DNA of 48,645 nucleotides from contig NZ_LXTT01000118.1 of assembly GCF_001683915.1 (NCBI RefSeq), positions 1-48,645 on the forward strand, given 5' to 3'. The notes beneath the pieces are model-generated. The model was not told where the DNA came from, did no database searches, and saw only the letters and a program-made list of their open reading frames with translations. How positions within the stretch are numbered: position 1 is the first letter of the stretch; each line of letters begins with the position of its first letter. This document shows, one piece after another, positions 8,025-15,969 of this stretch. Origin of the DNA: Allomuricauda sp. CP2A. Its GTDB lineage: Bacteria; Bacteroidota; Bacteroidia; Flavobacteriales; Flavobacteriaceae. Both the position numbers and the translations under genes were made by a program.

Positions 8025-9512
8025 TTAATTCCGTACCCTAAAAATCCAGATTTTGTCTGTGTATTTTCCATTAAACTGACTATCCCTGGCCTTTCGGGCT
8101 TCTTCCATGGTGTTGTACCGTTCTAGATATACGTAGTTGTATTTGTTTACGCTTCGGTAGAACGATTTTGGGTTTAGGCCTTTCTGTTTCAGGTTGAGCA
8201 TAAAACTTTCGTAGTATTTTTTGGTCCCGAAAACATTGGTAATCAGATAAAAGCCCGGTTCCAGACCATTTTCACTGCTTACTTCCTCATATCTTTCATT
8301 GGGTCTTAGTTCCACCTCCTGTTTTTGGAGTTGTGCTATGCTATCTTGCTGCTCTTGTTTTCGTATTTGGCCAATACTATCCTGTACCCTTTGTTCCTTT
8401 AACTTTTGGGCCGCCATTTGTGCTTGGGCAATTGAATCTCGAGCTCTCTGTGCTTCAATCAGGCGTTGTTGTTGCATCTCCTCATCCTGCTGAACTTGTT
8501 GGGCTTCTTTTTCCCTTAATTCCTTTCGTCTCGCCTCTTCGGCCATTCGTTCTTGGGCCAGGCCATCTGCTTTGTCCACATCAAAACCGACAACTTTTGC
8601 TCGGCTATCTGTTTTACCAAATTGATAGGAGGCGACCAACTCGACGGTAGGGTCTTCATCACTCAACAAGGAATCCCCTCCAAATTCCATCAAACCCCCA
8701 ATGGAAAATGTGTTGGCAAAAGTCACCCCTACTCCTCCGGATGCGCCATAAAAACTATTATAGCCACCCTGCACCCAAAATTTAGGGGTTGAGAGGAGCG
8801 TATTCAGACCAAATTGGGTATCCGCATCGGGTAACGACTTCACATAAAACATCGGTCTCACAAAACTATCACCCCAATTGGGAAACAACCCCACATTAAA
8901 ATCGTTGCTCAGGATCCCTGTGAATATTTTAAAGTTTTCCGGACCATTCCCACTATCGGACAGGTTGAACCCAAAACCATTTTCAAAAGCAACACCAACA
9001 CTAAATTGGTTGACTTTTAACCGAACCGCCGGGGAAAATTGCAATATAAAATCCTTGCTGTTTTCCAATTGGGGCAGGTCGATGTCCTGATCAGGCAAAA
9101 AACGATCATCCGCCAAGCTATTTTGAAAGGCAAATAGGTTCATCCCCGCCAAAAGCGCAATCCCTTCATCCAATGGAAACGTATGCACATAATTTAGGTT
9201 TGCCCCTGTGTTCAAAAAAACTCCAGTATTGTGCTGAAGAAAGCCCAGGGCAACAGAGGATGCTGTATTGATTTGATGTGAATAATTGGCAAAGATAGTG
9301 GTAGGGTCACCGTCAACGGACTGCCATTGCCAACGGGTCCAAATGGAAAAAGAGTTTGGATTGTTCCAGTCTGAGGCATAGGTAGCGTTCAACAAATTGG
9401 CATTGAATTGGGTAAGGGCATGCTGCCTAAAATCCGAAGGTAAAGTAGGCTCTTGTGACCATCCAACCATGGATATCAACCCCATTAGTAAACAAACCAA
9501 AAATCGAAGCAT
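8025..9512 (-). CDS. PorP/SprF-family membrane protein with coiled coil and SPOR-like C-terminus
   Basis: The 495-residue product has a signal peptide (MLRFLVCLLMGLISMVGWSQ) and a beta-rich region at residues 20-300. This resembles PorP/SprF proteins, which in the type IX secretion system anchor C-terminal-domain adhesins at the outer membrane (FSIWTRWQWQSVDGDP and SVALGFLQHNTGVF stretches). Residues about 310-390 are a Gln/Glu/Arg-rich coiled coil with repeated RDSIAQ/QDSIGQ words. The last 85 residues (GFYLITNVFGTKKYYESFM, then RYNTMEEARKARDSQFNGKY) look like a SPOR-type fold that would bind peptidoglycan. Ordinary PorP/SprF proteins are near 300 residues, so the extra half is the odd part. 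It converges with the SMI1 gene (17 bp apart). Its promoter lies in the sequence duplicated at 9524-9731. Confidence 0.8.
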   Translation of the reverse strand: MLRFLVCLLMGLISMVGWSQEPTLPSDFRQHALTQFNANLLNATYASDWNNPNSFSIWTRWQWQSVDGDPTTIFANYSHQINTASSVALGFLQHNTGVFLNTGANLNYVHTFPLDEGIALLAGMNLFAFQNSLADDRFLPDQDIDLPQLENSKDFILQFSPAVRLKVNQFSVGVAFENGFGFNLSDSGNGPENFKIFTGILSNDFNVGLFPNWGDSFVRPMFYVKSLPDADTQFGLNTLLSTPKFWVQGGYNSFYGASGGVGVTFANTFSIGGLMEFGGDSLLSDEDPTVELVASYQFGKTDSRAKVVGFDVDKADGLAQERMAEEARRKELREKEAQQVQQDEEMQQQRLIEAQRARDSIAQAQMAAQKLKEQRVQDSIGQIRKQEQQDSIAQLQKQEVELRPNERYEEVSSENGLEPGFYLITNVFGTKKYYESFMLNLKQKGLNPKSFYRSVNKYNYVYLERYNTMEEARKARDSQFNGKYTDKIWIFRVRN

Positions 9513-9523
9513 ACGGGAAAATA

Positions 9524-9731
9524 GAAAATTAAACGTTACTTTTAAAAGCGAATACGATAAACTAAGGGAAACTTTAGACCAATACTATGCGAATAACCAA
9601 ACTCCTAATTGCCTCTGCAATTATTATTGGATGTATCAGCTGAAAAAAGATACGAAAATTGTGGAAGATCCCGTGGTTTTCACCTACTATTTTATCAGAC
9701 ATTCCGAAAAGGACAGAACCGACCCGGATAA
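9524..9731 (+). repeat. Direct repeat, copy 1 (208 bp)
   Basis: Matches 11284-11492 with only three differences in 209 positions: a missing C after position 9642, and two substitutions. It carries the upstream region, start codon and first 49 codons of the histidine-phosphatase lipoprotein gene. The two copies bracket about 1.55 kb holding the DUF1963 gene. Confidence 0.95.
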
Positions 9732-9814
9732 ATTTCACAGAAGAGCTGCCATTCCAGGTTCCTGTTCAGATGTTCTTACAATATGCGGCCGGAATCTGCC
9801 GACTTGAAAATTAA
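9587..9814 (+). pseudogene. Truncated histidine-phosphatase gene fused to a foreign 3' gene remnant
   Basis: From ATG 9587 the sequence repeats the start of the intact phosphatase gene at 11347 (MRITKLLIASAIIIGCIS). The single deleted C turns the second lipoprotein-motif cysteine codon into TGA at 9641-9643, so translation stops after 18 residues. Homology to the intact gene ends at 9731. In the same frame the sequence continues without a break as NFTEELPFQVPVQMFLQY ending CRLEN and TAA at 9812-9814. This looks like the last 27 codons of some other protein and has no relation to the phosphatase. It is probably debris from the event that put the DUF1963 cassette here. No function is expected. 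Confidence 0.8.
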
Positions 9815-9996
9815 AAAAGCCCATTTTTCGAGCTGGGACTCATTTTTAGGATTTCACAACAATTACAATAATTATTTGATAGTCAAACATATACATTTTT
9901 TCCGAACGCATATATCTTATCAATCCAGATAGGATTCCCATCAAATCAAATAACTCATTCATCAATTCTTGCCCCCATCTGTCTTATGGTTTCAAT

Positions 9997-10004
9997 TAGA
10001 TTTG
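9997..10004 (+). promoter_or_regulatory. Candidate -7 box of the DUF1963 gene
   Basis: TAGATTTG fits the Bacteroidetes -7 consensus TAnnTTTG and lies 48 bp before the ATG at 10053. A TTG at 9968-9970 is a weak -33 candidate but 26 bp away, longer than usual. Confidence 0.4.
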
Positions 10005-10052
10005 GCAATCTGGAACAATACAATATAAACACCCATCCATCAAAAACTGAGC

Positions 10053-10919
10053 ATGAATTTATTGGAAATCGCAAAAGTATTTTTTGAACGTTTTGACTTC
10101 ACGGAAGAACAATTGGAACAGTATAAGGAAACGAACTCCAAAAATGATATGGTCTATCCAGAAAATATCAAAGAAGGATTTCAAAATGCCCTCGTCTACT
10201 TTTTAGAAATAGACACCCATGAGAATCAACCCGTCACCCTCGGATGCTCAAAACTTGGCGGGCTACCCGATTTACCGGAACAACTGGAATTCCCTGAAAA
10301 ATATGTCTTTATCGGACAATTCAACATTGCAGATTTTAAACAATTTGACATTAACAATGTTTTTCCGGATAAGGGTATCATTTACTTGTTCTCTTCGATT
10401 GATTGTGGAAAGACCCTCTTTTATGATGGCCCCATGGATCAATTGAAACCAAGGGAGTATCTCAACAGTGTTTTGTCACAAGATGAGCAACTTCAGAAAG
10501 AGCTTGAAACGGAAGTGCGAATTTCATATACACCTAAATTGACTTTCAACGACATGTTCTATCCAAAGGATAGGGTTCTAACAGAAGAAGACTGGATTAA
10601 ACTCATGGGTGATATCCCAGGATTCTCACAACACCCCTCCAGAATCCATTTGTTGGGATTGGGCAATTACCAACAGGAAGGTGTGAGCGAGGCTTATGAT
10701 GTATTAGGAGATCCAAATGATCATGAGGATGATTTCGAGGAATGGATCAAGTTAATGTACCAATTTGACAAATGGCTACCCAATCAATTCCACTTCTTTA
10801 GCTATGAAACCAACTATGGAGGCTTCAACATGAACTTTTGGGTCGATTCTAAAATGGACGAAGGCTTTAGGGATGGTAATTTTCATAAAAAAATAATCGT
10901 TGTGGGGTCAACCACCTAA
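10053..10919 (+). CDS. DUF1963 (YwqG family) protein
   Basis: A 288-residue soluble protein of the YwqG/DUF1963 family, recognised by SKLGGLPDLPEQLEFP near residue 65, FIGQFNIADF, the GIIYLFSS segment and the HLLGLGNYQQEGVSEAYD region. No enzymatic function is established for the family; members are often seen near polymorphic-toxin or SUKH genes, but that link is weak here. It has no signal peptide or membrane segment. The gene is the only intact one inside the segment bounded by the two 208/209-bp direct repeats, so it is probably a recent arrival. A -7-like box precedes it, and about 365 bp without a recognisable gene follows. Confidence 0.85.
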   Translation: MNLLEIAKVFFERFDFTEEQLEQYKETNSKNDMVYPENIKEGFQNALVYFLEIDTHENQPVTLGCSKLGGLPDLPEQLEFPEKYVFIGQFNIADFKQFDINNVFPDKGIIYLFSSIDCGKTLFYDGPMDQLKPREYLNSVLSQDEQLQKELETEVRISYTPKLTFNDMFYPKDRVLTEEDWIKLMGDIPGFSQHPSRIHLLGLGNYQQEGVSEAYDVLGDPNDHEDDFEEWIKLMYQFDKWLPNQFHFFSYETNYGGFNMNFWVDSKMDEGFRDGNFHKKIIVVGSTT

Positions 10920-11283
10920 AAATCCCATCAAATCAAGAATATGTATTTTCAATTCTACGTCCTAAGAAACTAGGTTTTATAAAGATATCATTATCAGCTG
11001 TTCTTGATTCCACTGACGCTACCTGCCTGAAAAGTATAGCATACCAGTATAGCATTTTTGTTTGCCCCAGTATTGAAGCTGGACCTTATTAGGACAAAGG
11101 ACAAGTCCACAATGAACATCCGATTCCTACGGAAAAATAATATGACCTAGGAGATCTATAAACAAGGATTAAATTACGTTGTAATTGTTTGGTTGATAAA
11201 AGCCATATCAGCTTTCCATTGCATTTAGCATTTTGAAAGCCTTACAGAACATACAATCCAAATTCCAATGTATACAAGAAAAT
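10920..11283 (+). other. Gene-free stretch inside the repeat-bounded cassette
   Basis: No start-to-stop gene is supported here. The base composition is AT-rich. A short direct repeat (AGTATAGCATACC then AGTATAGCAT) lies near 11034-11056. One frame stays open for about 60 codons after the DUF1963 stop but has no start codon and no familiar motif. The stretch ends exactly where repeat copy 2 begins. Confidence 0.6.
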
Positions 11284-11492
11284 GAAAATTAAACGTTACT
11301 TTTAAAAGCGAATACGATAAACTAAGGGAAACTTTAGACCAATACTATGCGAATAACCAAACTCCTAATTGCCTCTGCAATTATTATTGGATGTATCAGC
11401 TGCAAAAAAGATACGAAAATTGTGGAAGATCCCGTGGTTTCCACCTACTATTTTATCAGACATTCCGAAAAAGACAGAACCGACCCGGATAA
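11284..11492 (+). repeat. Direct repeat, copy 2 (209 bp)
   Basis: Second copy of the 9524-9731 sequence, here continuous with the rest of an intact phosphatase gene. It contains 63 bp of upstream sequence, presumably that gene's promoter, plus its first 48-49 codons. Confidence 0.95.
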
Positions 11493-11868
11493 CCCTGACC
11501 CAGAGCTGAACCAAGATGGATTGGACCGGGCCATTCGATGGGCAGAAGTCTTTGATCCCATTGACCTTGATGTCATTTATTCCACAAATTACGAGCGTAC
11601 CTCCATGACAGCGGCTCCCACTTCGGTCAAAAAAAATATTGATGTTAAATATTATGACCCAGACACCATCGATATTGAGCGGTTCAAAGCTGAAAATGAA
11701 GGACTCAATGTTTTGGTGGTTGGCCATAGCAATACCACCCCTGATTTTGTGAACAAGATCATCAATATTGAAAAATACAACGCCATGGACGACGATGACA
11801 ACAGCAGTTTGTTCATTGTACGGATCATTGATGGCATACCCACGGACATCCGATTGAAAATGGATTAA
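11347..11868 (+). CDS. Histidine phosphatase superfamily lipoprotein
   Basis: A 173-residue protein of the branch-2-like histidine phosphatase (phosphoglycerate mutase) superfamily. The phosphate-pocket residues are Arg38-His39 in FIRHSEK, the second Arg in STNYERTSM, and the second His in VVGHSNTTPDF. The first motif is RHSE rather than the common RHGE, as in many Bacteroidetes members. The N-terminus is a lipoprotein signal with two candidate cysteines (IIGC16 and CISC19), so the enzyme is probably anchored in the cell envelope. The substrate is unknown. The 5' 146 bp of this gene are duplicated at 9587-9731. Its stop overlaps by 4 bp the stop of the convergent DUF6503 gene. Confidence 0.88.
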   Translation: MRITKLLIASAIIIGCISCKKDTKIVEDPVVSTYYFIRHSEKDRTDPDNPDPELNQDGLDRAIRWAEVFDPIDLDVIYSTNYERTSMTAAPTSVKKNIDVKYYDPDTIDIERFKAENEGLNVLVVGHSNTTPDFVNKIINIEKYNAMDDDDNSSLFIVRIIDGIPTDIRLKMD

Positions 11869-12608
11869 TCCTGCTCTACTTTGATGTCGGTCAGTTCTAT
11901 TTTGGAAAGGAGTTCCAGTTCCCCCTTATTGAAAAGTTGTCCGATCTGTAAAATGTCGGAATCCTTATCTTTTGGTTTGTAATTGTCGTAATCCACAAAA
12001 CGGATTCCGTTTACAAACCGTTCGTTATACGCTTTCCGAAAACGTTGCCCACCTCCATCCACATGAAAGCTATAGGCCAGATACATCGGTTTAAAGGTCT
12101 CCACATCAAACCAATACACGTACACATCATCATAGTCTTCACCTCCGCCGTTTTGGTCAAAAGTCACTTTGATTTTGTGATACTCCTTTCCCTCAATGGT
12201 TTCCTTGCCCAAAAGTTCCTTGTTCACCGCTGGGTCATTTAAACCATACGGAAGCCGTGCAAAATAATGCACAGAATTCACCGAATTGGCATACTTAGTG
12301 GCAATGGAATCTGAAACAGCCACAAGCGAGTCATTCATAAAACGTTGAAAATCGTTTCCCGTTTTTACATCGGTGATGGTAACCGAATCCACCTGAAAAA
12401 TACGTTTCAACACCTTTTTCCCATTGTTGTTTTCAGAAACATACTTTCGATCTCGGAATTGAAAGGAGGTTTTATGGTCCTCGTATAGTTTTCCACCACT
12501 GTCCTCAATGGATTTATCCACAATTTCCTGTGCTGTAAGTGGGGCTTTCTGCTTTTCCTTGCAGGCCAAGGACAAAAGCAACAGTAGGGGAACAAAGATT
12601 CTTTTCAT
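11865..12608 (-). CDS. DUF6503-type lipoprotein
   Basis: About 247 residues from the ATG at 12608, giving MKRIFVPLLLLLSLAC with a lipobox cysteine at residue 16; a longer in-frame start 12 codons upstream would spoil the signal peptide. The body contains TAQEIVDKSIEDSGGKLYE, HKTSFQFRDRKY and FDVETFKPMYLAYSFHV, features I associate with the flavobacterial DUF6503 family; related LolA/LppX-like folds carry lipids, but no function is established. It overlaps the phosphatase gene by 4 bp at the 3' end and diverges from smpB. Confidence 0.7.
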   Translation of the reverse strand: MKRIFVPLLLLLSLACKEKQKAPLTAQEIVDKSIEDSGGKLYEDHKTSFQFRDRKYVSENNNGKKVLKRIFQVDSVTITDVKTGNDFQRFMNDSLVAVSDSIATKYANSVNSVHYFARLPYGLNDPAVNKELLGKETIEGKEYHKIKVTFDQNGGGEDYDDVYVYWFDVETFKPMYLAYSFHVDGGGQRFRKAYNERFVNGIRFVDYDNYKPKDKDSDILQIGQLFNKGELELLSKIELTDIKVEQD

Positions 12609-12674
12609 GGGTCTGGTTTTATAGATAATCGTAAAATCTGGCATAACATTACAATTTTCTCGGCAAAGAGTTTA

Positions 12675-12682
12675 TATTTTTG
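12675..12682 (+). promoter_or_regulatory. -7 box of smpB
   Basis: TATTTTTG is a perfect TAnnTTTG match and ends 6 bp before the smpB ATG. With the usual Bacteroidetes spacing the transcript would begin at or next to the start codon, giving a leaderless or near-leaderless mRNA. No clear -33 TTTG is present. Confidence 0.5.
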
Positions 12683-12688
12683 CCCTCA

Positions 12689-13150
12689 ATGCAGAAAAAC
12701 ATCAACATAAAGAACAGAAGGGCCCGATTCGATTATGAGATTTTGGACACCTACACCGCTGGAATTGTTTTGGGGGGTACCGAAATTAAATCGCTTCGTT
12801 TGGGGAAAGCTTCCATATCCCAAAGTTTTTGTGAGTTCAATGACAAAGGAGAACTTTTTGTCATCAACATGCAGATAGATGAGTACAGTCACGGAGGCCA
12901 CTATAACCACAGGCCCAAGGCAGAACGAAAACTGCTTCTCAACAAAAGGGAACTGAAAAAACTCAGGAAAGAAGTCACCACAACGGGAAACACCATTATC
13001 CCCCTGAACCTTTTCATCAATGACCGTGGCCTTGCCAAATTGAAAATTGGATTGGCCAAGGGTAAGAAATTGTATGACAAACGGGAGACCATTAAAGAAC
13101 GGGCCAGCAAGCGCAACCTAGCCCGAATCAAGAAAAGCTTCAACAACTGA
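12689..13150 (+). CDS. smpB: SsrA-binding protein SmpB
   Basis: SmpB binds tmRNA and guides it into the A site of stalled ribosomes for trans-translation. The 153-residue product has the full family pattern: [20 protein letters not shown] at the N-terminus, [15 protein letters not shown], the [13 protein letters not shown] stretch, [18 protein letters not shown] and a basic C-terminal tail. The ATG at 12689 is chosen over a TTG three codons upstream because the -7 box ends at 12682. It stands alone between a divergent DUF6503 gene and a convergent pcm gene. Confidence 0.97.
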   Translation: MQKNINIKNRRARFDYEILDTYTAGIVLGGTEIKSLRLGKASISQSFCEFNDKGELFVINMQIDEYSHGGHYNHRPKAERKLLLNKRELKKLRKEVTTTGNTIIPLNLFINDRGLAKLKIGLAKGKKLYDKRETIKERASKRNLARIKKSFNN

Positions 13151-13165
13151 TTGAGCATTAGATTA

Positions 13166-13272
13166 ATCAGTTATTGGGTTACTTAGTTACTGGTTTTTGG
13201 GATTTGGGATTTGGGATTTGGGATTTGAAACTTTTCCCTTGCACTTGAACTTGCACTTGTACTTGTTTTTTT
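13166..13272. repeat. Short-word repeat tract A
   Basis: Between the convergent ends of smpB and pcm. It holds GTTATTGGGTTACTTAGTTA, then four consecutive GGGATTT units (7-bp period), then CTTGCA/CTTGAA/CTTGCA/CTTGTA (6-bp period). The same word families recur at 35.9, 38.2, 47.1 and 48.2 kb. No ORF or terminator is evident inside it. Confidence 0.85.
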
Positions 13273-13280
13273 AAACCCCA

Positions 13281-13922
13281 TCAATTCTTATCTTCCAGCA
13301 AGGGAACAAAGCGAAAAGCACCCAATTCCTTTTTTTCAAATTCCTTTTCAGATTTTCGCACAAAAAGGGTCATTATCTGCTCATTTTCGCCAATGGGAAT
13401 CACCAGCCTACCCCCTACTTTGAGCTGAGACATCAAGGGTTTTGGAACTTCAGGGGCTCCCGCTGTGACTATGATGCCATCAAAAGGAGCTTCCTCTGGC
13501 AGGCCTTTGTAGCCGTCCCCGAAAATCATTTTCTTGGGTCGGTAGTTCATTTTATTGAAAAACAACCGGGTTTTTTTAAAAAGTTCCAGCTGCCGTTCTA
13601 TGGTGTAGACCTTGGCCTTTAAATGCAACAACACTGCGGTTTGGTAACCACTGCCCGTACCAATCTCCAAAATCTTGTCGTTGGGTTTAATTTGGAGCAA
13701 TTCGGTCTGAAAGGCAACCGTATAGGGCTGCGAAATGGTCTGTTCCGCACTAATGGGAAAAGCCTTGTCCTGATACGCATGATCTTCAAAACTGCTGTCC
13801 AAGAACAAATGTCGGGGTATGGTCCTTATGGCATTGAGCACCCGTTTGTCCTGTATTCCCTTGGCTTCCAACAATTCCGCCAATTTGTTGCGCATTCCTC
13901 TATGCTTATGTGTGTCTTTCAT
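13281..13922 (-). CDS. pcm: Protein-L-isoaspartate O-methyltransferase
   Basis: Repairs isoaspartyl residues in damaged proteins by SAM-dependent methylation. Family signatures are DKAFPISAEQTISQPYTVAF, the SAM-binding LEIGTGSGYQTAVL and the PFDGIIVTAGAPEVP stretch with a C-terminal RLVIPIGE. The ATG at 13922 gives 213 residues, the usual length; an in-frame GTG at 13940 adds six residues with no support. It is convergent with smpB and divergent from the oxidoreductase gene 114 bp away. Confidence 0.95.
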   Translation of the reverse strand: MKDTHKHRGMRNKLAELLEAKGIQDKRVLNAIRTIPRHLFLDSSFEDHAYQDKAFPISAEQTISQPYTVAFQTELLQIKPNDKILEIGTGSGYQTAVLLHLKAKVYTIERQLELFKKTRLFFNKMNYRPKKMIFGDGYKGLPEEAPFDGIIVTAGAPEVPKPLMSQLKVGGRLVIPIGENEQIMTLFVRKSEKEFEKKELGAFRFVPLLEDKN

Positions 13923-14035
13923 GGTTTTGGTCTGGTACACGAATTTAAAAAGTTCCCTAAAACTTTACGACCAGTTCGCTTCTTATTTTTATGAAGAGTG
14001 CCGTCATATCCGTATTTTTGAAAAAAACAGATATT

Positions 14036-15001
14036 ATGCTAAAAGTTGGTGTCCTCGGTGCAGGACATTTGGGGAAAATTCACCTTCGGCTCTTGAACCA
14101 ATCTGAACACTACGAACTCGTTGGTTTTTACGACCCCGATGAAATCAATGCCAAAAAAGTGGCGGCCGAGTTTGGCTACACCTACTTTGAAAATATCAAT
14201 ACCCTCATGGATGCCGTGGATGTAGTGGATATTGTCACCCCCACTCTTTCCCATTACGATTGTGCCAAAAAGGCCATCGAAAAAGGAAGGCATATTTTTA
14301 TTGAAAAACCCATCACCAACACTTTTGAAGAGGCACAAGAGCTGTTGCAATTGTCCCAAAAGCATGGCATTAAAGGCCAAGTGGGCCATGTGGAACGGTT
14401 CAATCCCGCATTTTTGGCCGTCAAGGACAAAATTGAAAATCCTATGTTCATTGAAACCCACCGGTTGGCCGAGTTCAACCCAAGGGGCACTGATGTTCCT
14501 GTGGTGTTGGATTTAATGATCCATGATATTGATGTTATTTTGAGCGTAGTGCCATCAGAAGTGAAACAAATCAATGCCAGTGGGGTTTCCGTAATCAGCA
14601 ACTCTCCAGACATTGCCAATGCGCGAATAGAATTTGAAAATGGTTGTGTCGCCAACCTTACGGCAAGTAGAATTTCCTTGAAGAATATGCGGAAATCACG
14701 CTTTTTCCAAAGAGATGCCTATATCTCTGTGGACTTTTTGGAAAAAAAAGTGGAAGTGGTCAAAATGAAGGATGCCCCGGAACAGCCCGGTGATTTTGAC
14801 ATGATTTTGCAAAATGCTGAAGGGGAAAAGAAGCAGATTTACTTTGAAAATCCCGAAATTGACGTCAACAATGCCATTCTGGATGAATTGGAAACCTTTG
14901 CGGATGCCATCAATAACAATACTGAACCTGTTGTGACACTGGAGCAAGGCACCAAAGCATTGCAAGTAGCCCTTCAGATTATAGAGTCATTTAAAAAGTA
15001 G
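14036..15001 (+). CDS. Gfo/Idh/MocA family NAD(P)-dependent oxidoreductase
   Basis: About 321 residues from ATG 14036, which places the Rossmann motif VGVLGAGHLGKIH at the very N-terminus; an upstream ATG at 13991 would add 15 unlike residues. The family lysine signature HIFIEKPITN is near residue 90, followed by the GQVGHVERFNPAF and MIHDIDVIL regions of the C-terminal domain. The family oxidises sugars, inositols or imino compounds; the substrate cannot be assigned. It is first in an eight-gene plus-strand series that continues to gntK at 21474. Confidence 0.88.
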   Translation: MLKVGVLGAGHLGKIHLRLLNQSEHYELVGFYDPDEINAKKVAAEFGYTYFENINTLMDAVDVVDIVTPTLSHYDCAKKAIEKGRHIFIEKPITNTFEEAQELLQLSQKHGIKGQVGHVERFNPAFLAVKDKIENPMFIETHRLAEFNPRGTDVPVVLDLMIHDIDVILSVVPSEVKQINASGVSVISNSPDIANARIEFENGCVANLTASRISLKNMRKSRFFQRDAYISVDFLEKKVEVVKMKDAPEQPGDFDMILQNAEGEKKQIYFENPEIDVNNAILDELETFADAINNNTEPVVTLEQGTKALQVALQIIESFKK

Positions 15002-15007
15002 TGTGCC

Positions 15008-15059
15008 TGTCAGTTCGAGCTGTCATCTTGAGCGCAGTCGAAAGAACAGTCGAGAACGG
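15008..15059 (+). repeat. Palindrome-family element, apparently two nested copies
   Basis: TGTCAGTTCGAGC is followed by TGTCATCTTGAGCGCAGTCG and AAAGAAC, then AGTCGAGAACGG. Compared with 26471-26497, it looks like one element interrupted near its centre by a second one. It lies in the 74 bp between the oxidoreductase and hydroxyacyl-CoA dehydrogenase genes. Confidence 0.65.
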
Positions 15060-15075
15060 CAAAATTCAAAATACC

Positions 15076-15963
15076 ATGAAAAAAATAGCAGTTATCGGTG
15101 CTGGAACCATGGGCAACGGAATCGCCCACGTTTTTGCACAAAACGGATTTCAAGTTCATTTGATTGACATCGCCCAAACTTCCTTGGACAAAGGCATGGC
15201 CACCATCACCAAAAATTTGGACCGAATGATGGCCAAAGAGGCCATTGACCAAGCTAAAAAAGATACCACACTGGGCAATATTTCCACCTTCACAAACATG
15301 AAAGAAGGCGTTTCTCAAGTGGATTTGGTAGTTGAGGCCGCCACAGAAAATTTGGACATCAAACTTAAAATTTTCAAGGATTTGGACGAGGCTTGCCAAG
15401 CCGACACCATTTTGGCCACCAACACCTCCTCCATATCCATTACCCAGATAGCGGCAGCCACCCAACGGCCCGAAAAAGTGATTGGGATGCACTTTATGAA
15501 CCCGGTGCCCATCATGAAATTGGTGGAAATCATTCGCGGGTACAGCACTTCGGATAAAGTGACCGAAACCATCATGGAACTTTCCAAAAAATTGGGCAAA
15601 ACCCCTACCGAGGTCAACGATTACCCCGGTTTTGTGGCCAATCGGATATTGATGCCCATGATCAATGAAGCCATTGAGACGCTTTATAATGGAGTTGCAG
15701 GTGTGCAGGAAATCGATATGGTGATGAAATTGGGCATGGCCCATCCCATGGGTCCACTGCAATTGGCGGATTTTATCGGGTTGGATGTCTGTCTCTCCAT
15801 TTTGAATGTGATGTACAACGGTTTTAAAAATCCAAAATACGCTCCTTGCCCATTACTGGTGAACATGGTCATGGCGGGAAAATTGGGCGTAAAATCGGGA
15901 GAAGGGTTTTATGACTATTCCGAATCCCGAAAAGCTGAACAGGTTTCTTCGCAATTCAAATAG
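15076..15963 (+). CDS. 3-hydroxybutyryl-CoA (3-hydroxyacyl-CoA) dehydrogenase
   Basis: NAD-dependent oxidation of 3-hydroxyacyl-CoA in short-chain fatty-acid metabolism. The 295-residue protein begins MKKIAVIGAGTMGNGIAH, carries the TNTSSISIT region, the catalytic His in IGMHFMNPVPIMKLVEII and the C-terminal domain motif PGFVANRILMPMINEA and GVKSGEGFYDY. The ATG at 15076 is used because the longer reading from 15001 would translate the palindromic repeat. The DUF1015 gene follows after 6 bp. Confidence 0.94.
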   Translation: MKKIAVIGAGTMGNGIAHVFAQNGFQVHLIDIAQTSLDKGMATITKNLDRMMAKEAIDQAKKDTTLGNISTFTNMKEGVSQVDLVVEAATENLDIKLKIFKDLDEACQADTILATNTSSISITQIAAATQRPEKVIGMHFMNPVPIMKLVEIIRGYSTSDKVTETIMELSKKLGKTPTEVNDYPGFVANRILMPMINEAIETLYNGVAGVQEIDMVMKLGMAHPMGPLQLADFIGLDVCLSILNVMYNGFKNPKYAPCPLLVNMVMAGKLGVKSGEGFYDYSESRKAEQVSSQFK

Positions 15964-15969
15964 AACCGT

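Noticed and set aside
9397..9807. 136-codon plus-strand open frame ending near 9807
   Set aside because: It is a chimera of PorP antisense, the untranslated leader and the out-of-frame phosphatase fragment; it has no start signal or domain.
10920..11120. Open stretch of about 60 codons after the DUF1963 stop
   Set aside because: No start codon, no recognisable motif; likely chance in AT-rich noncoding DNA.
6220..11868. Polymorphic toxin/immunity locus built around the SUKH and DUF1963 genes
   Set aside because: No toxin domain, RHS repeats or secretion marker was found near them, and the two genes are separated by the PorP gene and the repeat breakpoint.
15010..15762. 250-codon minus-strand frame opposite the hydroxyacyl-CoA dehydrogenase gene
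   Set aside because: Its residues are an antisense reading of a well-conserved enzyme, and its end runs through the palindromic repeat.
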